Of a stretch of 64,000 bases of DNA, positions 36,152-44,550 are shown in pieces. The notes below the pieces were generated by a model. The model worked only from the letters and a program-made list of their open reading frames with translations, made no database searches and was not told the origin of the DNA. This DNA comes from JAUZOB01 sp963692465. GTDB lineage: Bacteria > Bacteroidota > Bacteroidia > Bacteroidales > Prolixibacteraceae. The stretch is from NCBI GenBank assembly GCA_963692465.1, contig OY829943.1, positions 2,976,001-3,040,000 of the forward strand. Direction: 5' to 3'. A program made the translations under genes and the position numbers. Numbering within the stretch: position 1 is the stretch's first letter; the number at the start of each line of letters is the position of its first letter.

Positions 36152-36184
36152 GTGAGTTGAAAATTGAATAAGACAATGGAAAAG

Positions 36185-38275
36185 ATGAAAAGATATGGTT
36201 TCCTGATTGCCTTTATGGCTACAATACAGTTGATGTATTCCTGCTCAAAGGAACTGTCGCTGACTGTTTCCGATGCAGAAGGAGTACCCGTACAATTTTC
36301 ATTGAGTGTTGCGTCATTTGGTGCCATAGCCGGATCATCGGTTGTAGTAACCCGTTCTACGGATAACACGGTGGTTGATGAATCGAAGGTCAGTAATGTC
36401 AGAACGTTACAGTTTTCATCCGACGGTTCCTCATTGCTCTGTAATGTCTATGCAGCGGCACCTGATACCTCGAACTTCATTGTGTCACTTCATCCGGCCA
36501 CTAACAGCCATATTTATTTTGTAGCGAATACGGGAAATGATGATAGCAATGATCCGCTGAAATCTTTTTCAGGAACAGAGACTGCATTTAAAACGTTAAC
36601 CAAAACATTGACGAAAGAAAGTGACTTGTTGTATACTCCCCCGACCGGCAAAATTAATCTTCCAATGATTTCAGCCTGTCAGATACTAACGATTCCGGCA
36701 ACCGGTGAATTTGTTGATAAAAGGTCGACTCCGATACCGTTAACCCGAACCGTGACCTGTTTAATTGTTCGTTATAGTGTCCAGACACCGAGTTTTGTCC
36801 TTCGTCGGATTCGGGTATGCAATGTTCCGGCGAAGATGGAGTACTTTCCGCCAGCTGCGGCGGGAGCAACGGCAACTTATCCAACCGGTTTAACCTTATA
36901 CGGTGTCTTCAATACCGACTATACCGACATTAACGACCAGAATGCGAATATTATAAGTGGGGCAACCCAGAGCGGAACGTTGTATTATTACGTTCCGGAA
37001 AATCAAAGAGGACAGACTTCAACAACCAGAGAAAACCAGAAAAGCGGATTTTCGAATGATTATGCAACCTATGTAGAACTGGTCGGATATTCTCCGCTTA
37101 ATGACGGAAAGGGAGAGGTTCGCTTTCAGTTTTATCCGGGTGCAAATATGACGAATGATTACAATGTGGTTCGTAATACAAAATACGCAGTGAATCCGAT
37201 TGTTCGGGGAATTTCTGTGTCAGATCAGCGAGTTAGTGTTAAGTCTTTGGCAAATAGTTATATGCTGGTGCCTGGACAAACGGTTTATATTCCGGTGAAA
37301 CGGGCCAATCAGACGACTGCACTGGGAACGCAGATAGCAGATGTGCGGAGCAATGTTTTACAGCCTTATGTTTATTGGCAATCGACACCGGGATTGGTTA
37401 GTGCGGTGATGGATAATGTTAGTGGTTGTCTAAGGGTAACCGCATCGCCATCAGCTACGACCGCCGGGATCATCGGAGGAAATGCGGTAGTAGGTGTAAC
37501 GGCCGGCACGGGAACTCCACCTCCTGCTTTGTGGAGTTGGCATATATGGATAACAAATTATGATCCGAATCTGGTGAATGTGACACAGAACGGATATGTC
37601 TGGATGGATCGCAACCTGGGAGCTATGGCTGCGTGCAATGGGACTAATACACTCGATCAGTGCGGAGGATTATTTTACCAATGGGGTCGAAAAGATCCGT
37701 TCCCTGGGGTGAGTTCAACCGGAGGAGAGCCAGCTATTTATTATAATGGAACTGCAACAGCTACGACAGGTCTTTATACTACGGCGGATGCGACACTGAC
37801 CGGTACAGTATCTCCGAATTATAATCTGCCGTTGGTAATTCGGAATCCATTGACTTATTATTATGGGATTAGTGGAAATAAATACGACTGGTATGCCTTC
37901 AATATTTTTAACGACAATTTGTGGGGTTTGACAAAGACGGTATATGATCCGTGTCCGGCTGGGTGGAAAATTCCATCATCATCTTCTTCCTGGCCAGGTG
38001 CAGGTACAAGCTGGATTTTTCCATCAGCAATAGCCTCTTCGTCTAATTATGCCAAATGGACTGATAGTGGGAAGGTAACGTATTATCCTGCCGTTGGCTG
38101 GAGAAGTTCAGGGGACGGTACGCTTGGCGAAGTGGGTTCGACGGTCACTAATTGGGATTCAAATAATGGAGTAGCTTCTTGTTCTTATTATCTGAAGATT
38201 ACGAGCGGATTCTATTATTTGAGAAGTGATTGTACGCGGTCAAGTTGTTGTACGGTGAGGTGTGTTAAGGAATAA
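36185..38275 (+). CDS. FISUMP-domain fimbrial lipoprotein 5 of 7
   Basis: The signal is the same as in copy 4 but ends in LMYSC, followed by SKELSLTVS. From here the set changes subtype: ESKVSNVRTLQFSSDGSS, NSHIYFVANTGNDDSNDPLK and TRTVTCLIV are shared with copies 6 and 7, not with 1-4. The processing motif is VTRSTD. The C-terminal domain keeps VWMDRNLGA, QWGRKDPFPG and YDPCPAGWKIP but has a cysteine-rich end (SCSYYLK, CTRSSCCTVRCVKE) unlike the others, suggesting a disulfide-stabilised face. Confidence 0.75.
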   Translation: MKRYGFLIAFMATIQLMYSCSKELSLTVSDAEGVPVQFSLSVASFGAIAGSSVVVTRSTDNTVVDESKVSNVRTLQFSSDGSSLLCNVYAAAPDTSNFIVSLHPATNSHIYFVANTGNDDSNDPLKSFSGTETAFKTLTKTLTKESDLLYTPPTGKINLPMISACQILTIPATGEFVDKRSTPIPLTRTVTCLIVRYSVQTPSFVLRRIRVCNVPAKMEYFPPAAAGATATYPTGLTLYGVFNTDYTDINDQNANIISGATQSGTLYYYVPENQRGQTSTTRENQKSGFSNDYATYVELVGYSPLNDGKGEVRFQFYPGANMTNDYNVVRNTKYAVNPIVRGISVSDQRVSVKSLANSYMLVPGQTVYIPVKRANQTTALGTQIADVRSNVLQPYVYWQSTPGLVSAVMDNVSGCLRVTASPSATTAGIIGGNAVVGVTAGTGTPPPALWSWHIWITNYDPNLVNVTQNGYVWMDRNLGAMAACNGTNTLDQCGGLFYQWGRKDPFPGVSSTGGEPAIYYNGTATATTGLYTTADATLTGTVSPNYNLPLVIRNPLTYYYGISGNKYDWYAFNIFNDNLWGLTKTVYDPCPAGWKIPSSSSSWPGAGTSWIFPSAIASSSNYAKWTDSGKVTYYPAVGWRSSGDGTLGEVGSTVTNWDSNNGVASCSYYLKITSGFYYLRSDCTRSSCCTVRCVKE

Positions 38276-38314
38276 AAAGACATTATATGATTATCAGTGG
38301 ATAAAAGAGAAATT

Positions 38315-38785
38315 ATGAATGAGCAGATAATAATTAAGAAAGAGGAACAAAACAGGGGAACCATAAACCTGTATCTGGAAGGGCTTTTCTGGAAGGCTTA
38401 TCAGTATTCGGCTTTTCTGCTGGTTCAGCAAGGAGCTCAATATAAAGCGAACCGAAGACCGGTTAAATCTATCAGACAGGAAGTCGTTTCAGTCTGTTTT
38501 CCCAAAGATACCCTGCCGAAGCTGTTTAAGGCGGAACAGATAGAACCGGTCAGCAGCAAGCAGCTGCGCATCGGAGGTTTTATCCTTGATCGGAAGGCTT
38601 ATGATTTGTGGTTTGCCTCCTTGCCGGTTCAGGAAAAGAAAGCTTCAACGCAGAAAAGTATAAGCGCAGATGATGCGGAACGAGTCTTTAATATGTTGCA
38701 GAACATTCGTGTTGAGGAGTCTACCCCTCTTGATTGTATGCGATTGATTATTAAAGTTCAGAAGATATTGGATGGCTGTTTATGA
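38315..38785 (+). CDS. Hypothetical cytosolic protein between adhesin genes (156 aa)
   Basis: I do not recognise its function. The opening MNEQIIIKKEEQNRG, then TINLYLEGLFWKAYQYSAF, VVSVCFP, a repeated-looking QLRIGGFILDRKAYDLWF and a helical C-terminus (ADDAERVFNMLQNIRVEES) form a compact soluble protein without signal peptide. I prefer ATG 38315 over 38297. Its stop lies 22 bases before the ATG of adhesin copy 6. The last 88 or so codons are duplicated at 41089-41376. Its position within a secreted-protein operon suggests a regulatory or assembly function, which is inference. Confidence 0.6.
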   Translation: MNEQIIIKKEEQNRGTINLYLEGLFWKAYQYSAFLLVQQGAQYKANRRPVKSIRQEVVSVCFPKDTLPKLFKAEQIEPVSSKQLRIGGFILDRKAYDLWFASLPVQEKKASTQKSISADDAERVFNMLQNIRVEESTPLDCMRLIIKVQKILDGCL

Positions 38786-38807
38786 AATGTTTGCCAAAAG
38801 AGAAGAG

Positions 38808-40904
38808 ATGAGAAGATATGGTTTTGAATTCGTCGGTGTATTCGTCATAGCGCTGTTGTTAGCTTCCTGTTCGCAGGAACTGGCAGTGACGTCGACAGAA
38901 GGGGCGGTGGGGACCCCGGTACAGTTTGCATTGGGAATCGCATCGTTCAATGCGACTGCCGGATCATCTGCCGTTGCAACCCGTTCTACGGATCACAGCG
39001 CGGTTGATGAGTCGGCTGTCAGCAATGTCCGGACGTTGCAATTCTCATCGGACGGATTAACTCTTTTGAGTAATGTTTATACGAGTCCGGCAGATACGAC
39101 CAATCTGGTTGTTGCGCTTCATCCGGCAAGTGACAGTCACATTTATTTTGTGGCGAATGCGGGGAGTGATGACAGTAAAGATCCGTTAAAATCATTCATA
39201 GGCACAGAAACAGCTTTTAAGACGTTAACCAAAACATTGACGCAAGAGAGTGACTTGCTATATACTACCTCGACCAACCGAATTAATTTGCCGATGATAT
39301 CGGATTGCCAAGTGGTAACGATTTCCAATGCATATACGCTTGTTGATAAGCGTTCAACGCCGATTGCACTGACCCGTACAGTGGCCTGCCTGGTGGTTAA
39401 TTATAATGTGACGGCGCCGAATTTTGTTCTTCGTCAGATTCGGGTATGCAACATTCCGAACAGGATGAAATATTGTCCTCCGGCAACAGCAGGAGCGACG
39501 GCAACTTATCCAACGGGTTTAGCAACATTCAATGTTATTAGTACGGGCTATACGAGTATTGCAAACGGTTCTCCACAAAGCGGGATCTTATATTATTATA
39601 TTCCGGAGAATCAGCGTGGACAAACAACGACTACAAAAGAAAAGCAAAAAGCCGGTATTGCGAATGATTATGCAACTTACGTGGAGTTCATTGGGTACCC
39701 TGCTGATAACTTAAATAAGGATATTATTTATCGGGTTTATCCTGGAGTAAATATGACGAATGATTACAATATCGTTCGCAATACAAAATATGCAGTTAAT
39801 GCAACCATAAAAGGAACATCTGTGACCGATCAGCGGGTTAGCGTTCGTACTTTGTCTAATTGCTACGTTCTTACACCGGGACAGATCATTTATATTCCGG
39901 TAAACCGAGCCAATCAAACCGCTGAACTTGGAATGCAAATACCGGACGTAACGAGTACTACCTTACAACCTTATATTTATTGGCAGTCCATACCGAATCT
40001 GGTATGGGTACAAATGGATTACCCCAGTGGCTGCCTCATGGTTAGAGCGTCCACGAATGCTTCTACGATCTATAATATCATAGGCGGAAATGCAGTAGTT
40101 GGGGTAACCTATGGAACAGGAACAGCCCCTGCAGCTCTATGGAGCTGGCATATCTGGGTAACAAGTTATGATCCGAATTCAACGAATCTGACTCAAAACA
40201 ATACTGTATGGATGGACCGGAACCTGGGAGCAATGGAAGCATGTAACGGAACCAATACATTTGACCGGTGTGGTGGTTTATATTATCAGGGGGGAAGAAA
40301 AGATCCTTTTCCTGGATTTGATGCGAATGGAAATGAAAACGTAAATTATTATAATGGGAATAACAACAAGACTGGACTTTATGCTGTATTAAATGCGGAT
40401 GCGACTGGAACTGGAGCCCCGAATTACAATCTTCCATTAGCTGTTCAAAATCCAACAGCTTATTTCCAGGCTGGTGACTATACAACTAATACAACATGGT
40501 GTGGTCCTTATCCCTTTATTTTCAAAAAAGTATTGTGGGATTCGGCTAAAACGGTATATGATCCATGCCCTGTGGGATGGAAGGTTCCCACTAAAGATTC
40601 CTGGACTTCTGCTGATTGGGAAACAACAACACAAGAACCAAAATCCCAAAAAAACTATAGGGTTTGGAGTAATAACTCAGTGCAGTCCTATTATCCTGTG
40701 ATGCCTAAACGGATTCTTGATGGGTCAAAGTATACTACAATTTATACTACGGATTATGCTGGGTGTTATTGGACTTCTTATAATGATTATGGAGCCCTTA
40801 GGGTACTCCAACTTTGGTGGAATTTTGCGGCAACAGCTATTGGAAATACTTCTTATGCCAATCCTATAACAAACGCTAATCCTGTCCGGTGTGTCAAAGA
40901 GTAA
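38808..40904 (+). CDS. FISUMP-domain fimbrial lipoprotein 6 of 7
   Basis: ATG 38808 (MRRYGFEFVGVFVIALLLASC) is preferred to 38772, which overlaps the previous gene. The processing motif is ATRSTD. The N-terminal third is nearly identical to copy 7 at both DNA and protein level. Landmarks: YYIPENQRGQ, VWMDRNLGA, YDPCPVGWKVP, PVRCVKE. In the GRKDPFPG block the usual Trp is replaced by Gly (YYQGGRKDPFPG, a TGG to GGG change), the only one of seven to do so. The C-terminal variable region has extra Trp and Lys residues. Confidence 0.75.
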   Translation: MRRYGFEFVGVFVIALLLASCSQELAVTSTEGAVGTPVQFALGIASFNATAGSSAVATRSTDHSAVDESAVSNVRTLQFSSDGLTLLSNVYTSPADTTNLVVALHPASDSHIYFVANAGSDDSKDPLKSFIGTETAFKTLTKTLTQESDLLYTTSTNRINLPMISDCQVVTISNAYTLVDKRSTPIALTRTVACLVVNYNVTAPNFVLRQIRVCNIPNRMKYCPPATAGATATYPTGLATFNVISTGYTSIANGSPQSGILYYYIPENQRGQTTTTKEKQKAGIANDYATYVEFIGYPADNLNKDIIYRVYPGVNMTNDYNIVRNTKYAVNATIKGTSVTDQRVSVRTLSNCYVLTPGQIIYIPVNRANQTAELGMQIPDVTSTTLQPYIYWQSIPNLVWVQMDYPSGCLMVRASTNASTIYNIIGGNAVVGVTYGTGTAPAALWSWHIWVTSYDPNSTNLTQNNTVWMDRNLGAMEACNGTNTFDRCGGLYYQGGRKDPFPGFDANGNENVNYYNGNNNKTGLYAVLNADATGTGAPNYNLPLAVQNPTAYFQAGDYTTNTTWCGPYPFIFKKVLWDSAKTVYDPCPVGWKVPTKDSWTSADWETTTQEPKSQKNYRVWSNNSVQSYYPVMPKRILDGSKYTTIYTTDYAGCYWTSYNDYGALRVLQLWWNFAATAIGNTSYANPITNANPVRCVKE

Positions 40905-40914
40905 AAGCACGGAT

Positions 40915-41058
40915 ATGCACAGAGTTAATGATTGGAGCATTTGGATTTGGTTGAAACGGAACATTCAATGGCAGAGGATTGACTCAGGGAAGGCCCTGAG
41001 GATAATCTTCTTGCTTCTGGAGATTTATCTGTTGTCGCTTTTTATCACTAATCGTTAG
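40915..41058 (+). CDS. Small single-span membrane protein (47 aa), copy 1
   Basis: MHRVNDWSIWIWLKRNIQ opens a basic N-terminus, followed by a membrane segment (ALRIIFLLLEIYLLSLF) and ITNR. It starts 10 bases after adhesin copy 6. A near-identical 48-residue frame follows adhesin copy 7 at 43455. Both copies stay open despite substitutions, which supports a real gene. Function unknown; a membrane-anchored accessory of the adhesin cassette is possible. Confidence 0.55.
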   Translation: MHRVNDWSIWIWLKRNIQWQRIDSGKALRIIFLLLEIYLLSLFITNR

Positions 41059-41088
41059 TTGTTGAAGTAGTTATTAGAATGAATTGAG

Positions 41089-41376
41089 ATGGAAAAAGAC
41101 ACATTGCCTAAGTTGTTTAAGGTGGAGCAGATAGAACAGGTCAGCAGCAAGCAGCTGCGCATCGGAGGTTTTATCCTTGATCGGAAGGCTTATGATTTGT
41201 GGTTTGCCTCCTTGCCGGTTCAGGAAAAGAAAGCTTCAACGCAGAAAAGTATAAGCGCAGATGATGCGGAACGAGTCTTTAATATGTTGCAGAACATTCG
41301 TGTTGAGGAGTCTACCCCTCTTGATTGTATGCGATTGATTATTAAAGTTCAGAAGATATTGGATGGCTGTTTATGA
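41089..41376 (+). pseudogene. Chimeric 95-aa ORF formed at a duplication junction
   Basis: The first four codons (MEKD) and the upstream 150 bases match the start of the small coiled-coil gene at 43632. From the fifth codon on (TLPKLFK...) it matches the C-terminal part of the 156-aa protein at 38315. It is therefore the fusion point of a tandem duplication, not an ancestral gene. It could still be translated, because the start and ribosome-binding region are intact. Confidence 0.7.
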
Positions 41377-41398
41377 AATGTTTGCCAAAAGAGAAGAG

Positions 41399-43444
41399 AT
41401 GAGAAGATATGGTTTTGAATTCGTCGGTGTATTCGTCATAGCACTGTTGTTAGCTTCCTGTTCGCAGGAACTGGCAGTGACGTCGACAGAAGGGGCGGTG
41501 GGGACCCCGGTGCAGTTTGCATTGGGAATCGCATCGTTCAATGCGACAGCCGGATCATCTGCTGTTGCAACCCGTTCTACGGATCACAGTACGGTTGATG
41601 AAGCGATCGTGAGCAATGTGAGAACATTGCAATTCTCATCGGACGGATTAACTCTTTTGAGTAATGTTTATACGAGTCCGGCAGATACGACCAATCTGGT
41701 TGTTGCGCTTCATCCGGCAACTGATAGTCACATCTATTTTGTGGCGAATGCAGGGAGTGATGACAGTAATGATCCGTTAAAATCATTCACAGGCACAGAA
41801 ACAGCTTTTAAAACGTTAACCAAAACACTGACACAAGAGAGTGACTTGCTATATACTACCTCGACCAACCGAATCAATTTGCCGATGATATCGGATTGTC
41901 AGGTAGTGACGATTCCCAATGCATATACGCTTGTTGATAAACGTTCAACGCCGATTGCACTGACCCGTACAGTGGCTTGCCTGATCGTTAATTATAATGT
42001 GCAAACATCTGATTTTGTCCTTAATGGAATTCGGGTCTGTAATATTCCGAATCGGATAGAATATTGCCCTCCGGCAGCAGCAGGAGCGACGGCAACATAT
42101 CCGACGGGATTAACAACAATCAGTGTTATTAGTACGGGCTATACCAGTATTCCAAGTGGTACAGCACAAAGCGGGACGTTGTATTACTATATTCCGGAGA
42201 ATCAGCGTGGAAAGACGACTGCTGCAATAGAGAAGCAAAAATCGGGTGTTGCAAATGACTATGCGACCTATGTGGAAATGGAAGGGTATTCGTCGGCTAG
42301 AAGTAATGATATTTGCTACCAGTTTTACCCAGGTGGGAACATGACGAATGATTACAATATTGTTCGCAATACAAAGTATGCTGTTAATGCAACCATAAAA
42401 GGAATATCACTGTCTGATCAGCGGATTATCGTTCGTGTTCCAAACAGTTACATTGTAGCTCCCGGACAAACAGTTTATATTCCGGTAAGAGGAGCCAATC
42501 AATCGGATTTGGGAATACAGATACCGGATGTAAAGAGTAGTGCATTGCAGTCTTATATCTATTGGCAGACAACTCCGGGACTGGTAACAGCAGCAATGGA
42601 TTATAGTAATGGATATATAAAAGTAACGGCATCAGCGTCAGCAGCAACAGCAGGTATTATCGGAGGGAATGCAATAGTAGGCGTGACAACAGGAACCGGA
42701 ACTGCCCCGGCAGCTTTATGGAGCTGGCATATCTGGGTAACGAACTATAATCCGAATTTAACGAATCTGACACAGAACGGATATGTATGGATGGACCGGA
42801 ACCTTGGGGCGTTGGAAGCATGTAATGGAACCAACACATTTGATCGGTGTGGTGGCTTGTTTTATGAATGGGGCCGGAAAGATCCGTTTCCCGGGGTTAG
42901 TTCGGACGGAGGAGAAATGACAAATTATTATAATGGAAGCATAACAGCTACGACTGGACTTTATGTTAGGGCGAATGCACAAAATACGGGAACCGTTGCT
43001 CCGAATTATAACCTTCCATTAGCAGTTCATAATCCGTTGACTTATTATTATAGCGTTGGTACTTACGATTGGTATTCACCTTACATTTTGAATAATAATA
43101 CTTTATGGGGATTGATTAAAACGGTCTACGATCCGTGTCCTGCAGGATGGAAGGTTCCGCCTGACGGATCATGGCTTCTTGGGTTTCCGCCAAATCCTGA
43201 TACATGGAATCATGCTTCTCTTACTGTATCTCAAACTAATTATGCAATATGGACTAATAATTCGGTGTCTTCATACTATCCGGTACCCGGCAATCGGAAT
43301 TTCCAGAATGGATTGCTGGATCAAGAGGGTAAGAGTGGCTTATATTGGATGGCTACTGCGAATAGTCTGAGCGTAGGTAATGGTATGGGTCTAATTGTAC
43401 CAGCACGTACTTTCGGCAGCTGTGTTCGGTGTGTCAAGGAATAA
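41399..43444 (+). CDS. FISUMP-domain fimbrial lipoprotein 7 of 7
   Basis: It starts MRRYGFEFVGVFVIALLLASC, identical to copy 6, and stays near-identical for about 200 residues before diverging (FVLNGIRVCNIP in place of FVLRQIRVCNIP). The processing motif is ATRSTD. Landmarks: YYIPENQRGK, ICYQFYPGGNM, VWMDRNLGA, YEWGRKDPFPG, YDPCPAGWKVP, SYYPVPGNR and CVRCVKE. It is the downstream product of the duplication that also created the chimeric 41089 frame. High N-terminal and low C-terminal identity suggests selection for diversity in the distal domain. Confidence 0.75.
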   Translation: MRRYGFEFVGVFVIALLLASCSQELAVTSTEGAVGTPVQFALGIASFNATAGSSAVATRSTDHSTVDEAIVSNVRTLQFSSDGLTLLSNVYTSPADTTNLVVALHPATDSHIYFVANAGSDDSNDPLKSFTGTETAFKTLTKTLTQESDLLYTTSTNRINLPMISDCQVVTIPNAYTLVDKRSTPIALTRTVACLIVNYNVQTSDFVLNGIRVCNIPNRIEYCPPAAAGATATYPTGLTTISVISTGYTSIPSGTAQSGTLYYYIPENQRGKTTAAIEKQKSGVANDYATYVEMEGYSSARSNDICYQFYPGGNMTNDYNIVRNTKYAVNATIKGISLSDQRIIVRVPNSYIVAPGQTVYIPVRGANQSDLGIQIPDVKSSALQSYIYWQTTPGLVTAAMDYSNGYIKVTASASAATAGIIGGNAIVGVTTGTGTAPAALWSWHIWVTNYNPNLTNLTQNGYVWMDRNLGALEACNGTNTFDRCGGLFYEWGRKDPFPGVSSDGGEMTNYYNGSITATTGLYVRANAQNTGTVAPNYNLPLAVHNPLTYYYSVGTYDWYSPYILNNNTLWGLIKTVYDPCPAGWKVPPDGSWLLGFPPNPDTWNHASLTVSQTNYAIWTNNSVSSYYPVPGNRNFQNGLLDQEGKSGLYWMATANSLSVGNGMGLIVPARTFGSCVRCVKE

Positions 43445-43454
43445 AAGAATATAT

Positions 43455-43601
43455 ATGCAGTACAGAGTTAATGATCAGAGAATTCTTGTCCGTTTGAAAC
43501 GGAACATTCAATGGACGAGGATTGAGTCAGGGAGGGCACTGAGGATAATCTTCTTGCTTCTGGAGATTTATCTGTTGTTGCTTTTTATCACTAATCGTTA
43601 G
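43455..43601 (+). CDS. Small single-span membrane protein (48 aa), copy 2
   Basis: MQYRVNDQRILVRLKRNIQ leads to the same membrane segment as copy 1 (ALRIIFLLLEIYLLLLF). Ten bases separate it from the adhesin stop, the same spacing as copy 1. Surrounding DNA from about 43490 to 43640 repeats 40945-41097 almost exactly. Function unknown. Confidence 0.55.
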   Translation: MQYRVNDQRILVRLKRNIQWTRIESGRALRIIFLLLEIYLLLLFITNR

Positions 43602-43631
43602 TTGTTGAAGTAGTTATTAGAATGAATTGAG

Positions 43632-43865
43632 ATGGAAAAAGAAGATCAATTTGAGCACATCTTATTTGAAGCAGAAAGAAAGCTTTCAGCGTGTGATCAC
43701 AAGATTCGGGATAACCGGGTCTTGCTTAAAGAGCTCCGGGAAAAAAAGGAAGAGCAACGTTTACGGAAATGCTTTTATCGCCGTAGAGGAATGTTTTTAC
43801 TTGTCTTATTGGCTGGCTATTATTCAATCTTAATGATATTGTGGAGTATCGTTTTTAATTCTTAA
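43632..43865 (+). CDS. Small coiled-coil plus membrane-anchor protein (77 aa)
   Basis: A charged helix (EHILFEAERKLSACDHKIRDN and LLKELREKKEEQRLRK) with heptad-like spacing is followed by a membrane segment (GMFLLVLLAGYYSILMILW). This is the intact version of the gene whose first codons are fused at 41089. Together with the 48-aa protein it may form a membrane-bound accessory pair. I do not recognise a family. Confidence 0.5.
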   Translation: MEKEDQFEHILFEAERKLSACDHKIRDNRVLLKELREKKEEQRLRKCFYRRRGMFLLVLLAGYYSILMILWSIVFNS

Positions 43866-43878
43866 AAGATGAAACACA

Positions 43879-44238
43879 ATGAAAAAACCATTGATACCTC
43901 TTGGAAGCAGATCCTCTTTTATAAAGATGAGGAGAGATCGTATTTTTTGGCGAATGGACCGAAAAACTTTTTCACGTTTTATAAACTATGTAACTCGTTA
44001 TATGGAGTGTAAAGAACTAACAGAAGTAGAATGGCGAACCATTCTGTATGCTGAGATATATTGCAGTGACATGACAGCTTTATCTAATTTATTCGGGATT
44101 CTTGATTTTGAAGATGAGTTGTTATTAACCGAGTTGGATTATTCTCCTTGCGGTACAATTTGGAATAGTCCATTTTGCCTGTATGTCTGTACTGAAACAA
44201 ATGGAAAACAAAGCATAAAGAAATTATACATCAATTAA
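43879..44238 (+). CDS. Hypothetical protein (119 aa), last gene of the fimbrial locus
   Basis: This mostly helical soluble protein (DRKTFSRFINYVTRYMECKELTEVEWRTILYAEIYC) has four cysteines and no signal peptide. It follows the 77-aa gene by 13 bases and precedes a strong terminator, so it looks like the end of the operon. No family is recognised. Confidence 0.5.
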   Translation: MKKPLIPLGSRSSFIKMRRDRIFWRMDRKTFSRFINYVTRYMECKELTEVEWRTILYAEIYCSDMTALSNLFGILDFEDELLLTELDYSPCGTIWNSPFCLYVCTETNGKQSIKKLYIN

Positions 44239-44291
44239 AATCGGTTGATCGTATACCACTAAACCACTTTCATTTACACACAGTATCTTCG

Positions 44292-44334
44292 CTCTTCGTC
44301 CTTGTTTAACGTAACTTGGATGAAGAGTTTTTTT
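44292..44334 (+). terminator. Intrinsic terminator of the fimbrial locus
   Basis: CTCTTCGTCC (44292-44301) pairs with GGATGAAGAG (44318-44327), including one G-U pair, followed by seven T. It closes the long unidirectional transcript that begins upstream of 20227. Confidence 0.75.
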
Positions 44335-44404
44335 ATGAGAACAGTTGAATTTACCTAAAAGGAGGGAGTGTAATTAGAACTCTGTCTGTGAATTTCGCTT
44401 GGCT

Positions 44405-44457
44405 TGTTCAAATATTTGTTGTGTTCATTATTTGTGAACAGTGATTTATTTTGAACA
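44405..44457. promoter_or_regulatory. Four-box operator, copy 1 (TGTTCA x2, TGAACA x2)
   Basis: TGTTCA at 44405 and 44422, and TGAACA at 44435 and 44452, give start-to-start spacings of 17, 13 and 17 bases around a dyad (TGTTCA-N7-TGAACA in the middle). The same arrangement recurs 86 bases downstream. Likely bound by the AbiEi-type protein encoded just after; that is inference from known AbiEi autoregulation at inverted repeats. Confidence 0.7.
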
Positions 44458-44490
44458 TTTTTGAACTGAATTATTATGTGCTTTGGTGAT

Positions 44491-44543
44491 TGTTCATTAT
44501 ATTTGAATGTTTATTATCTGTGAACATACATTTAAAATGAACA
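44491..44543. promoter_or_regulatory. Four-box operator, copy 2, overlapping the promoter
   Basis: TGTTCA (44491), TGTTTA (44508), TGAACA (44521) and TGAACA (44538) show the same 17-13-17 spacing as copy 1. The -7 box lies between the first two boxes, and the last box ends 7 bases before ATG 44551, so binding would block both initiation and early elongation. Confidence 0.7.
44498..44505 (+). promoter_or_regulatory. -7 box TATATTTG of the antitoxin operon
   Basis: A perfect TAnnTTTG match within operator copy 2. It would start transcription near 44512, about 40 bases before the first gene. No clear -33 TTTG is at 19-base spacing. Confidence 0.5.
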
Positions 44544-44550
44544 AAGCAGG

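Noticed and set aside
43627..43833. 68-codon frame overlapping the 77-aa coiled-coil gene
   Set aside because: Shifted frame over the 43632 gene; the coiled-coil plus membrane-span reading is more protein-like and shares its start with the duplicated copy.
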